A DNA stretch of 36,950 bases from Gordonia amicalis NBRC 100051 = JCM 11271 (GTDB lineage Bacteria > Actinomycetota > Actinomycetes > Mycobacteriales > Mycobacteriaceae). The notes beneath the pieces were generated by a model, which searched no databases, had not been told where the DNA came from, and saw only the letters and a program-made list of their open reading frames with translations. A program made the translations under genes and the position numbers. This document shows, one piece after another, positions 14,870 to 23,034 of the stretch (position 1 is its first letter; each line of letters begins with the position of its first letter). The DNA lies in NCBI RefSeq assembly GCF_000332995.1, contig NZ_BANS01000045.1:1-36950 (forward strand). The letters run 5' to 3'.

Positions 14870-15682
14870 TCAGAGCACGATCTGCCGATTCACGTCCTTG
14901 TAGAGCAGGTACCGGAAATTCGACGGTCCACCGGCGTAGCAGGCCTGCGGGCAGAAGGCGCGCAGCGACATGTAGTCCCCGGCCTGCACCTCGACCCAGT
15001 CCTCGTTGAGGCGGTAGACGGCCTTGCCCTCCAGGACGTACAGCCCGTGCTCCATCACGTGGGTCTCGGCGAACGGGATCGACCCGCCCGGCTTGAAGGT
15101 GACGACGTTGACGTGCATGTCGTACGCGAGATCCTGTGGATCCAGCATCCGCGTGGTGCTCCACGCGTCGGTGTCGGGCATGGGGGAGGGCTCGATGTCG
15201 CGTTCGTTGCCGAACTTCGGCGCCGGCGTGTGACCCGCAATCGGCTGGTAGCGCTTGCGGATCCAGTGGAAGGACGTGGGGGCGTCGCCGGCGTTGTGCG
15301 CCGACCACTCGGTGCCCGCCGGCAGGAAGCCGAAACCGCCCTCGGTCAGTACGTGCTCCTCACCCGCGACCGTGACGGTCAGCGCGCCGGCGGTGACGAA
15401 GAGAAATCCCTCGACCTCCGGCTGTGGTTCCGGCGCCGGCGATCCGCCACCGGGGGCGACCTCGACAATCGCCTGGGAGAAGGTCTGCGCGCCACCGGGA
15501 ACCGGGCTGTTGATCACCCAGGCGCGGGTGTCGGTCCACTCGGGGAAGACCGACGTGACGATGTCGCGGAGCACGCCACGCGGGATCACCGTGTAGGCCT
15601 CGGTGACCACCGCGCGGTCGGAGAGCAGATCGGTCTGCGGCGGAAGTCCGCCGGCGGGTGTGTAGTACGGCGACGCGGTCAT
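14870..15682 (-). CDS. allE: (S)-ureidoglycine aminohydrolase
   Basis: 270-aa bicupin that converts (S)-ureidoglycine to (S)-ureidoglycolate and ammonia, the step after allantoate amidohydrolase. The C-terminal cupin keeps the Mn ligands in ETHVMEHGLYVLEGKAVYRL (E206, H208, H212) and Q246 in FCPQACYAGG, the set known from E. coli AllE. The N-terminal cupin is present but lacks an obvious metal set, as in the family. The start at 15682 (MTASPYYTP) is chosen because GAAGGA lies 7 nt upstream; longer in-frame starts at 15712 and 15739 have no ribosome binding site and the latter would overlap the preceding gene. About 50 bp downstream of the citrate-lyase-like gene on the same strand. Confidence 0.93.
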   Translation of the reverse strand: MTASPYYTPAGGLPPQTDLLSDRAVVTEAYTVIPRGVLRDIVTSVFPEWTDTRAWVINSPVPGGAQTFSQAIVEVAPGGGSPAPEPQPEVEGFLFVTAGALTVTVAGEEHVLTEGGFGFLPAGTEWSAHNAGDAPTSFHWIRKRYQPIAGHTPAPKFGNERDIEPSPMPDTDAWSTTRMLDPQDLAYDMHVNVVTFKPGGSIPFAETHVMEHGLYVLEGKAVYRLNEDWVEVQAGDYMSLRAFCPQACYAGGPSNFRYLLYKDVNRQIVL

Positions 15683-15731
15683 CGAGAAATCCTTCGAGTC
15701 GGAAATGGTCATGGTGGGCTTGGGGTTCGGT

Positions 15732-17006
15732 TCAGGCACCCGAGACCGGTGGTCGGTGCAGGGCGAGGTCGCGAACCTTCGAGATGGGCAGGTCGGTCGC
15801 GGACTCGACCTCGTCGACGGTCAACGCACCGCACACCTCGCCGCGCCGGATGAAGCCGGCGAGCGCGCGAGCCGTCGCCGGTTCGTCGAGCACCGACGAG
15901 GAGATCTGGTGCGCGTAGTTGCGTAACCGCGTTGCGGCGGAATCGAATCCGTCGCGGTAGAAGGCATACGTCGCCAGGAACCTGGTGACCAGCTGGGCCG
16001 GATGGAGATCCCAGCCCTGGTAGATACCGCGCTCGAGGTGACGGCGGACCAGACGTGAGTGCAACGCCCAGCCGGCCTCGACGGTCTCGCGGTCGCCGAC
16101 CGGGAGGATGTTCGTCGATCCGTCCGACAGGCGCACACCGGTGCCGGCCGCGGCGAGCTGCATGACGGCCTTCGCGTGGTCGGCCGCCGGATGTTCCATC
16201 GACTGATAGGCGGCGGCGATACCGAGGGACGCCGAATAGTCGTAGGTCCCGTAGTGCAGCGAAGTCACCCGACCATTGCCGGCGTGGATCATCTTGGCGA
16301 CGGCGGCCGTGCCGTCGACCCCCATGACCGCCTGCGGGGTCTCCACCTGGATCTCGAACCCGATGCGTCCGTGGGGGAGCCCGTGGACCCGTTCGAGCTC
16401 GTGGGCGACGGTCACCATCGCGGCCACCTGGTCGACCGAGGTGACTTTCGGCAGGGTCAGCGTCAACCCGGCGGGTAGGTCGCCCGTCTCTGCCAAGCCG
16501 GAGACGAACAGGTCGAGGGTGCGCAGTCCGCGGGCCCGGACGTCGGCCTCGAAGCACTTGAAACGGATGCCGATGAACGGCGGGGAGGTGGCGCCGGCGT
16601 CGCGGACTGCCGCGACGGCAGCCGCCACGGCCTCGTCCTCCTCGTCATCGGAGCGGACGCCGTAGCCGTCCTCGAAGTCGATGCGCAGATCCTCGATCGG
16701 CTCGGTACGCAGCTTGTTCTCCACGAGGTCCGCGAGTTCGGTTGCGGCCGAGTCGGTCCCGGCGTCGGTCGCGCGGGCGATCGCCGCGAGTCCGCCGTGA
16801 TCTGCGGCGGTGTTCAGTGCCGCACGTCCCCACTCCTGCGAGAGGTCCGCTGAGAAGCGGTCGGCAGGGACGTAAACCGTGTGGACCGGCTGACGGCTTC
16901 CGTCCTCGCCCGGATACCGGTCGGACAGCAGAGCGTCCGCGGGGGCGAGGGCTGCCTCGACCTGGGCGAGAAAGGCCGCACCGAGGCGACCGGACTGCAC
17001 GCTCAT
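15732..17006 (-). CDS. HpcH/citrate-lyase-like aldolase family protein (DUF6986-like)
   Basis: 424-aa protein related to the HpcH/HpaI aldolase/citrate lyase/malate synthase TIM-barrel superfamily. Visible pieces: DLRIDFEDGYG (acidic metal-site strand), FIGIRFKCFE (Arg-bearing strand), LTLPKVTS, GFEIQVETPQAV (metal-site Glu) and LHYGTYDYSASLGI. It resembles the actinobacterial DUF6986 group. The ATG at 17006 has GAAGGG 6 nt upstream. It is first in the minus-strand ureide operon and divergent from the IclR gene. An enzyme of this fold acting on glyoxylate or ureidoglycolate, the end products of allantoin breakdown, would fit, but the reaction is not established here. Confidence 0.8.
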   Translation of the reverse strand: MSVQSGRLGAAFLAQVEAALAPADALLSDRYPGEDGSRQPVHTVYVPADRFSADLSQEWGRAALNTAADHGGLAAIARATDAGTDSAATELADLVENKLRTEPIEDLRIDFEDGYGVRSDDEEDEAVAAAVAAVRDAGATSPPFIGIRFKCFEADVRARGLRTLDLFVSGLAETGDLPAGLTLTLPKVTSVDQVAAMVTVAHELERVHGLPHGRIGFEIQVETPQAVMGVDGTAAVAKMIHAGNGRVTSLHYGTYDYSASLGIAAAYQSMEHPAADHAKAVMQLAAAGTGVRLSDGSTNILPVGDRETVEAGWALHSRLVRRHLERGIYQGWDLHPAQLVTRFLATYAFYRDGFDSAATRLRNYAHQISSSVLDEPATARALAGFIRRGEVCGALTVDEVESATDLPISKVRDLALHRPPVSGA

Positions 17007-17038
17007 GAAGACCCTTCGTCGATTCGATGGAAAAGTAA

Positions 17039-17053
17039 TTCCGCAGAGTGGAG
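17039..17053. promoter_or_regulatory. Candidate IclR-type operator upstream of the lyase-like gene
   Basis: TTCC-GCAGAGT-GGAG: one mismatch to the TTCC-N7-GGAA pattern, 33 bp upstream of the lyase-like start. Confidence 0.5.
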
Positions 17054-17109
17054 TTTAGCTGAATATCTCCACGTCGGCAGCTTCATGTTCGCGTGGACTC
17101 TGATTGTGG

Positions 17110-17124
17110 TTTCACATGATGGAA
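17110..17124. promoter_or_regulatory. Candidate IclR-type operator upstream of iclR
   Basis: TTTC-ACATGAT-GGAA: one mismatch to TTCC-N7-GGAA, sharing the ACAT core with the permease-side site, 31 bp upstream of the regulator's start. It suggests autoregulation. Confidence 0.5.
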
Positions 17125-17155
17125 CGTAAAGTTGCGCCGGACTACGGAGGTGGCG

Positions 17156-17917
17156 ATGGCGGGGAACTCGGGCGGTGTCCAGTCGGTCGAGCGCGCGTTC
17201 GAGCTGCTCGAACTCATCGGACGCGCCGGCGGCGAGTGTTCCCTGAGCCATCTGTCGGCAGAGTCGCCGCTGCCGCCGCCGACCATCCACCGGCTGCTGC
17301 GGACCCTCGTCGGCATCGGATACGTCCGGCAACTGCCCAATCGCTCGTATGCTCTGGGTCCCCGGCTCATCCGACTCGGTGAGGTGGCCAACCGCCAGCT
17401 CGGGGCAGTGGCCGCACCCGTGCTCACGTCCCTGGTCGCCGAGCTGAGCGAGACCGCGAGCCTCGCCGTACTCGACGGCGACATGGTCATCTACGTCGCC
17501 CAGGTCCCGTCACCGCACAGCATGCGCACCAACAACGAGGTCGGGCGTCGGGTGACGATGCACAACACCGCCGTCGGCAAGGCGGTCCTCGCCGAACTCG
17601 ACGACGCACGAATCCTGAAACACGTCACCCAGGCCGGTCTCACCGCCGCCACCGAGCGGAGCATCACGTCGTTGTCCGGCGTGTTCGCCGCTGTCGAGCA
17701 GGTGCGGGCGGAGGGCGTCGCCACCGACGAACAGGAGTACGAGGTCGGGGTCTGCGGCATCGCCGTCGCGGTGCCCGGTGCCCCGACACCCATGGCGGTC
17801 GGCATCTCCGGGCCGGTCGCCCGATTCGACGAGGACCTGCGCGCCCGCGCGGTCGGGGCCCTTCGAGCGGCGGCCGGGATCATCTCCGAGGCGCTCATCG
17901 GCGCGCGGGAGTCGTAG
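17156..17917 (+). CDS. IclR-family transcriptional regulator (AllR-like)
   Basis: 253-aa regulator. N-terminal winged helix-turn-helix (about 6-70: SVERAFELLELIG, LPPPTIHRLLRTL recognition helix, GYVRQLPNRSYALGPRL wing) and C-terminal GAF-like effector domain (TASLAVLDGDMVIYV, MHNTAVGKAVLAEL, EYEVGVCGIAV). The start at 17156 is set by GGAGG five nt upstream. It is divergent from the ureide operon. IclR-family AllR proteins repress allantoin genes and respond to allantoin or glyoxylate-related effectors in other bacteria; that role is inferred from context and from the shared palindromes at both divergent promoters. It converges with the RCC1 kinase gene at 15 bp distance. Confidence 0.92.
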   Translation: MAGNSGGVQSVERAFELLELIGRAGGECSLSHLSAESPLPPPTIHRLLRTLVGIGYVRQLPNRSYALGPRLIRLGEVANRQLGAVAAPVLTSLVAELSETASLAVLDGDMVIYVAQVPSPHSMRTNNEVGRRVTMHNTAVGKAVLAELDDARILKHVTQAGLTAATERSITSLSGVFAAVEQVRAEGVATDEQEYEVGVCGIAVAVPGAPTPMAVGISGPVARFDEDLRARAVGALRAAAGIISEALIGARES

Positions 17918-17932
17918 ACCAGGCGCTCCGCC

Positions 17933-20344
17933 TCAGATCGTCAGCTTCGTCGGCGTCGTGCGATTGGCCGATTCGCCGCTCGAGCCGTCACCGATCTGCC
18001 CGTCGTTGTTGAAGCCCCAGCACCAGACCGAACCGGAAGCCATCGCGCACGACGTACCGTTGCCGGTCGAGATCGAGGTGACATCCGTCAGACTGCTGAC
18101 CTCGCGGGGGATCTTCACCGAGCCTCCGCCGGAGCCGAGCTGGCTGCGGTCGTCGTCGCCCCAGCAGTACGCCTTCTTGTCGGCGACCGCGCAGGTGGTT
18201 CCCCAGTCGGTGGAGATGGCCGACGCCTTGGAGATGCCGTTCACCTTGGTCGGTGTGTTCCGCGGTTCGGCGGTGCCGTTGCCGATCTGTCCGTAGGCGT
18301 TCGCGCCCCAGCAGTACGCATCTCCGCCGCCGGCGATCGCACACGCCGTCTGGTAGTAGGTGCTGGTGTTGGTGCTCGGGTCGTTGTCGTCGTCGGGATC
18401 GGACTCGTGGTAGCCGCCGAGGGTGATGTCGGCGACGTCGCTCAGGCCGCCGATCTTCACCGGCGCCGACCGCTCGGTGGTGCTGCCGTCGCCGATCTGC
18501 CCGTTGTCGTTGTTGCCCCAGCAGAACGCCGACCCGTCGGACACGGCACAGGTGGTGCCGTAGGCGGTGGTGATGTCGGTGACGACGCCGAGGCCGGGGA
18601 CCTTGGTGGGGACCGAGACGGGGTCGGTGCCGCCGGTGCCCAGCTGGCCGTACTCGTTGTTGCCCCAGCAGTAGGCGTCGGTGCCCGCGACCGCGCAGCT
18701 GGTGCCCCAGCCGGTGCTGACCGCCTTGACGTCGGAGATCGTGCCGATCTTCGTCGCGGCGTCGACCGTGTTGCCGTCGGAGTCGTTGCCGACCTCGCCG
18801 TAGTGGTTGTTGCCCCAGCACCACGCCGCGCCGGCGGCGACCGCACAGGCCGTGCCCACGTACTTGTTGTCGCCGGTGAGGTAGCCGCCGACGGAGACCG
18901 ATGTCGCGTCGGTGACCCCGCCGACCGTGGCCGGCCGACTGTGCGGAGTGGTCGTCCCGTCGCCGAGCTGTCCGGTGGTGTTGTCGCCCCAGCAGTTCAC
19001 GGCGCCGTTGACGATCGCGCAGCTGGTGCCGAAGTTGGTGCTCACCAACGGTTGTGCCACGGTGGCCTTCTCCGGGTCGTCGACGGTGCTGCCGAGGAGG
19101 ACCAGGCCGGCGATCGCACCGATGACAACCACCAGCACGGCGCCGAGGACGCCGGCGATGATCAAGCCGGTGCGCTTCTTCTTCGGCGGGGTGGCTGGTG
19201 CGCCCGGGTATCCCGCCTGCGCGGCGGCCGGCGGCTGCGTGCCGTAAAGCGGCTGCGGCCCAGACATGTTCGGCCCAGACATATTCGGCCCAGACATATT
19301 CGACCCGGAGATGTTCGGGCCGGCCATGCCGGGACCGGAGGGATGGTTCATCAACGGCTGTGGACCCGACGGTCCGGTCATCGTCGGCTGCGGCGGCGGG
19401 GTGTACTGGCCGTAGGTCTGGCCGTACGGTTGCTGCGGTGCCGACGGTGCGCCGGTGCTGCCGCCGACGAGGGTCGGCGGGGGAACCGCTGCGGCCGCGA
19501 TCGTATTGCCCTGCGCCGCAGGTGCTTCGATCGCCGATGTCAGTGCGGCGGCGAAGCTGCGGCAGTCGGGATACCGGGCCGCCGGGTCCTTGGCGAGTGC
19601 ACGCTGGAAGACCGGGTCGAGCTGTGCGAGGTCGCCGCGTAGCTGGCCGATGTGGGGGACCGGGCGCTGGATGTGGCCGAGCATCACCGACGGCGAGGAC
19701 TGGCCGACGAACGGCGGCTGCCCGGCGAGGAGGGCGTAGGCGGTGCAGGCCAGCGAGTACTGGTCGGAACGTGCTGTGGCGTCGGCACCTTCGAGGGTTT
19801 CCGGTGCCGAGAACGCGACGGTCCCGATGAACGAGTGGGTGCCGGTGAGGTTGGCCGAGCCGGCGAGCTTGGCGATACCGAAGTCGAGCACGAGTGCACG
19901 ATCGATCTGGCCGGTCGCGGGGTCGCGGGTCACGAGGATGTTGGCGGGCTTGATGTCCCGGTGCACCACCTGGTGCCGGTGGGCGTAGTCGAGGGCGTCG
20001 GCGACCTGGGTGACGACCGTCGAGACCTCGGCCGGCTTCAACCGCTCCTCGGTGAGGTCCTTCCCCTCCACGTAGCTCATCGAGAACCACGGCGAACCGT
20101 CCTCGATGCCGTACTGGTGGATCGTGATGATGCTGCGGTGGTCGAGCTTCGCGGTGGTACGTGCCTCGTTGGTGAAGCGCTGGTTGAACCCGGGCTGCGC
20201 ACTGACCGCCGTCGAGATGACCTTCAACGCCTCCCGCCGCTCGAGTTGCAGGTTCTCGACGAGATACACCTCGCCCATGCCACCGGCACCGAGCTGGGAG
20301 ATCACGCGGTAGCCGGCGATGTGGGTGCCCGGACTCAACGGCAC
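17933..20344 (-). CDS. Receptor Ser/Thr kinase with seven-repeat RCC1-like propeller (1)
   Basis: 803-aa transmembrane kinase. Kinase about 10-275: GAGGMG (19-24), K41, HRDIKPAN with catalytic D130, DFG (154-156), APE (180-182). The Pro/Gly/Gln/Met-rich linker includes tandem NMSGP units; membrane helix about 393-419. The outer domain (about 433-803) has seven repeats of C-A-x7-C-W-G-(D/N)N...G(Q/E)(L/I/V)G, spaced CX8C (one is CX9C), as in RCC1/BNR-type seven-bladed propellers. GTG at 20344 is the likely start: GAGG lies 7 nt upstream and the protein then begins PLSPGTHIAGYRV, matching the sister kinase; an ATG at 20428 would add 28 unlike residues. It lies 122 bp downstream of the sister gene. 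The ligand is unknown. Confidence 0.9.
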   Translation of the reverse strand: MPLSPGTHIAGYRVISQLGAGGMGEVYLVENLQLERREALKVISTAVSAQPGFNQRFTNEARTTAKLDHRSIITIHQYGIEDGSPWFSMSYVEGKDLTEERLKPAEVSTVVTQVADALDYAHRHQVVHRDIKPANILVTRDPATGQIDRALVLDFGIAKLAGSANLTGTHSFIGTVAFSAPETLEGADATARSDQYSLACTAYALLAGQPPFVGQSSPSVMLGHIQRPVPHIGQLRGDLAQLDPVFQRALAKDPAARYPDCRSFAAALTSAIEAPAAQGNTIAAAAVPPPTLVGGSTGAPSAPQQPYGQTYGQYTPPPQPTMTGPSGPQPLMNHPSGPGMAGPNISGSNMSGPNMSGPNMSGPQPLYGTQPPAAAQAGYPGAPATPPKKKRTGLIIAGVLGAVLVVVIGAIAGLVLLGSTVDDPEKATVAQPLVSTNFGTSCAIVNGAVNCWGDNTTGQLGDGTTTPHSRPATVGGVTDATSVSVGGYLTGDNKYVGTACAVAAGAAWCWGNNHYGEVGNDSDGNTVDAATKIGTISDVKAVSTGWGTSCAVAGTDAYCWGNNEYGQLGTGGTDPVSVPTKVPGLGVVTDITTAYGTTCAVSDGSAFCWGNNDNGQIGDGSTTERSAPVKIGGLSDVADITLGGYHESDPDDDNDPSTNTSTYYQTACAIAGGGDAYCWGANAYGQIGNGTAEPRNTPTKVNGISKASAISTDWGTTCAVADKKAYCWGDDDRSQLGSGGGSVKIPREVSSLTDVTSISTGNGTSCAMASGSVWCWGFNNDGQIGDGSSGESANRTTPTKLTI
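19258..19325 (-). repeat. 15-bp coding tandem repeat (NMSGP units)
   Basis: About four copies of a 15-bp unit (CAGACATRTTCGGCC and variants on the + strand) inside the kinase linker, encoding SNMSGP/PNMSGP repeats. The near-identical middle copies suggest recent slippage; copy number may vary between strains. Confidence 0.7.
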
Positions 20345-20466
20345 GGCGACACCTCTTTCTGACGATGAACTCGGACTCCTGGCGGACGTACGCTGGGACG
20401 ATACCGAAGGCACCTCCGTCTGGGGCACCCTTCAACCGGATGACCCCCGGCTGTACGCGACCGTGC

Positions 20467-22710
20467 CTAGTACGCGACCTGAGTGGGTGTCAGGCGGTCG
20501 TCGGTGTTGCCGACGCCGAGCTGACCGGTCGCGTTGAAACCCCAGCAATAGACATACGACGACGCGAGGGCGCACGTCGTTCGTTCGCCCGCCGAGATCG
20601 CGGTGACATCGGACAATCCGTTGAGCCGGGTGGGATTCGGACGGTCGGTGAGGGTGCCGTAGCCGACCGATCCCCAGGCGTTGGCGCCCCAGCAGTAGCC
20701 GGCGGCGCCGGCGATCGCACAGGTCGTGTGCCCCGTTCCGGTGCTGATGCCGGTCACGCCGTCGACGCCGGACACCTGCGTCGCGGTGGTGCGCGACTCC
20801 TTCGTGCCGTCGCCCAGCTGCCCGAAAGCGTTGTTGCCCCAGCAATATGCGCTGCCGCCGGCGATGGCGCAGGCGGCCTGGGCGCCGGCCGACACCGACG
20901 TCGCGGCGTCGAGGTCGGCCACCCGGGTGGGCTTCGACTGGTTGTAGGTGGTGCCGTCGCCGACCTGACCGTTGTCGTTGAGGCCCCAGCAGTAGGCGTC
21001 GCCGCCCGCGACCGCGCACGTGAAGTTGACGCCGACACTGATCGAGGTCACGTCCTCGAGTCCGGCGACGCGCACCGGGCGGTACTGGTTGGCCGTCGAA
21101 CCGTCACCCAATTGGTCGAAATCGTTGGTGCCCCAACAGTAGGCGAGTCCCGCGGAGATCGCGCAGGTCGCCCAGTTGGCGGTCGAGATCGCGGTGACGT
21201 CGGTGAGATCGGCCACCCGCGTGGGCTTCCACCGACTGGTCGTGGTGCCGTCACCGATCTGCCCGTAGTCGTTGTTGCCCCAGCAGTAGGCGACGCCGGC
21301 GGCGATCGCGCAGCTGTCGGGACCGCCGGTGGTGATGGAGGTGACGCCGGACAGGTCGGCGACGCGCGTGGGTTTCCAGCGGTTGGTCGTGGTGCCGTCG
21401 CCGAGCTGCCCGGCCTGGTTGTCGCCCCAGCAGTAGGCGGTGCCGTCGCGGATCGAACAGGTGGTGCCCAGGCCCGCGCTGAGCGGGACCTCGGACGCCT
21501 CGGCGGCCTGCGGGCCCGACGCAGCGCCGCCGTCGTCATCACCACCTTGGGTGACCAGTGCGACGGCCGCGACCGCCGCCAGCACCGCGACGATCGCAGC
21601 CGCACCGGCGATCCACGGCCATCGGCGTCGACGACCCGGCGGCGCGGCCTGCGTGGGGGCCGAGTGCGCGGGGAGCGGGGGAGTGAAGCCGGGCGACGAC
21701 CGGTGCTGTGTCTCGGAAGGAGGCTGCCGCCCGGACGGGCTCTGCGCGTACAGCGGGGGACTCTGTTGGGGCGGACTCTGCTGGGACGGACCCGGATACC
21801 GCGGCTGCTGGGCGGGCGGCGGCAAGGTCTCCGGTGCCAGTGGCGGGACGAAGTGAGTCGCCGAGGTGCCGGATCGGGCGTCGGGTCCCGACCGGCCGAG
21901 CGCCGCACGCAGGTCCGCGGCGAAATCGCGGCACGTGGGGTAGCGGTCCAGCGGGCCGCGGGCCAGGGCACGGTCGAAGACCGGGTCGAGCGCGGCGAGG
22001 TCGGGGCGATACCGGCTGATCCGTTCCGGCGGCGACGTCAGCTTCGCGACGATGTGCCGGGTCTGGGTGTCGGCGTCGAACGGGGTGGTTCCGGAGAGCA
22101 GCTCGTAGGCGGTGCAGGCGAGCGCGTACTGATCCGACGCCGGGCCCGCGGGCTTGCCGTCGAGGATCTCCGGGGCCGCATAGACCAGCGTGCCGACGAA
22201 CGACGACGGTGCGGTCAGCGTGGTGGCGGTGGCGAGTTTCGCGATCCCGAAGTCGAGGACGACCACCCGGTCGAGGGCGCCGTCCATCGCCCGCCTGGTG
22301 ACGAGGATGTTGCCCGGCTTGATGTCGCGGTGCACGACGCCGTGCGCGTGGGCGTAATCGAGGGCGTCGGCGACGCGGTCGACGACCGTGAGGATCTCGT
22401 CGGGCCGGAACGAACTACGACGCAGGTCCTGTCCGTCGAGGTAGGTCATCGTGAACCACGGGTCGTCGTCGGTGACGCCGTAGTGATAGATGGTGACGAT
22501 GTTGGGGTGGTCGAGGGCAGCAGCGGTCTGGGCCTCCCGGCTGAACCGACGGACGAACTCCTCGTCGACGGTCTCGGCGATCGAGATGACCTTGAGCGCC
22601 TCACGCCGCCGCAGTTGGGGGTTCTCCACCAGGTAGACGGTCCCCATGCCGCCCGTGCCCAGGCGGCTGATCACCCGGTAGCCGGCGACCTGTTCAGGGT
22701 GGTGGGCCAT
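20467..22710 (-). CDS. Receptor Ser/Thr kinase with seven-repeat RCC1-like propeller (2)
   Basis: 747-aa paralogue of the kinase at 17933-20344. Kinase about 8-270: GTGGMG (18-23), K40, HRDIKPGN with catalytic D129, DFG (153-155), APE (179-181). The Pro/Gln/Ser-rich linker (about 285-360) leads to a membrane helix (about 365-387), then an acidic/Gly spacer and seven RCC1-like repeats (about 414-747), all with CX8CWG and a following GQLGDGT-like turn. AGGAGG lies 6 nt before the ATG at 22710. It is likely co-transcribed with the downstream sister kinase. Kinase and propeller are each fairly similar between the two but the linkers are not, which fits tandem duplication followed by linker drift. 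Key catalytic residues are intact. Confidence 0.92.
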   Translation of the reverse strand: MAHHPEQVAGYRVISRLGTGGMGTVYLVENPQLRRREALKVISIAETVDEEFVRRFSREAQTAAALDHPNIVTIYHYGVTDDDPWFTMTYLDGQDLRRSSFRPDEILTVVDRVADALDYAHAHGVVHRDIKPGNILVTRRAMDGALDRVVVLDFGIAKLATATTLTAPSSFVGTLVYAAPEILDGKPAGPASDQYALACTAYELLSGTTPFDADTQTRHIVAKLTSPPERISRYRPDLAALDPVFDRALARGPLDRYPTCRDFAADLRAALGRSGPDARSGTSATHFVPPLAPETLPPPAQQPRYPGPSQQSPPQQSPPLYAQSPSGRQPPSETQHRSSPGFTPPLPAHSAPTQAAPPGRRRRWPWIAGAAAIVAVLAAVAAVALVTQGGDDDGGAASGPQAAEASEVPLSAGLGTTCSIRDGTAYCWGDNQAGQLGDGTTTNRWKPTRVADLSGVTSITTGGPDSCAIAAGVAYCWGNNDYGQIGDGTTTSRWKPTRVADLTDVTAISTANWATCAISAGLAYCWGTNDFDQLGDGSTANQYRPVRVAGLEDVTSISVGVNFTCAVAGGDAYCWGLNDNGQVGDGTTYNQSKPTRVADLDAATSVSAGAQAACAIAGGSAYCWGNNAFGQLGDGTKESRTTATQVSGVDGVTGISTGTGHTTCAIAGAAGYCWGANAWGSVGYGTLTDRPNPTRLNGLSDVTAISAGERTTCALASSYVYCWGFNATGQLGVGNTDDRLTPTQVAY

Positions 22711-22819
22711 CAGCGCCTCCTGGTGGCGTGACCGGTGATGCGACGACGATAGCCCCGCTCCGGCCGCCATGCCCCGGACACGGCACTTCTTCATTCGAAT
22801 GGCGTGGCACAATGCTCCC

Positions 22820-23029
22820 GTGGCAAACAACAGTGGTGAGAAGGCCGGCAAGAAGCGCTACGTCGACAACGGCTGGCCCCAGGATGACAACGGTGACGCC
22901 GCCGACCATGCGGTCTCCGAACTCGCGACGCACATCTCGGGTGCACTGTCCCCGTTCGGTGAAGTCGAGTTCCCGCTCCCGGTCGACGATCTGCCCTTCG
23001 TGCAGTCGAAGACGGTCGTCAACCGCTGA
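22820..23029 (+). CDS. Small conserved protein upstream of moaC (Rv0863-like)
   Basis: 69-aa hypothetical protein starting at GTG ([18 protein letters not shown]...) with an acidic middle and ending [14 protein letters not shown]. It occupies the place of the small conserved gene before moaC2 in M. tuberculosis (Rv0863). The stop is 5 bp before the moaC start, so the two are co-transcribed. There is no ribosome binding site before the GTG; CACAAT lies at 22808-22813, 7 nt before it, so a leaderless transcript starting at the GTG is plausible. An ATG at 22799 is the alternative. Function unknown. Confidence 0.7.
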   Translation: MANNSGEKAGKKRYVDNGWPQDDNGDAADHAVSELATHISGALSPFGEVEFPLPVDDLPFVQSKTVVNR

Positions 23030-23034
23030 TACCG

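Noticed and set aside
15678..15705. A fifth TTCC/GGAA palindrome before allE
   Set aside because: The spacing is 8 rather than 7, the arms are weak, and the allE ribosome binding site explains the AAGGA segment.
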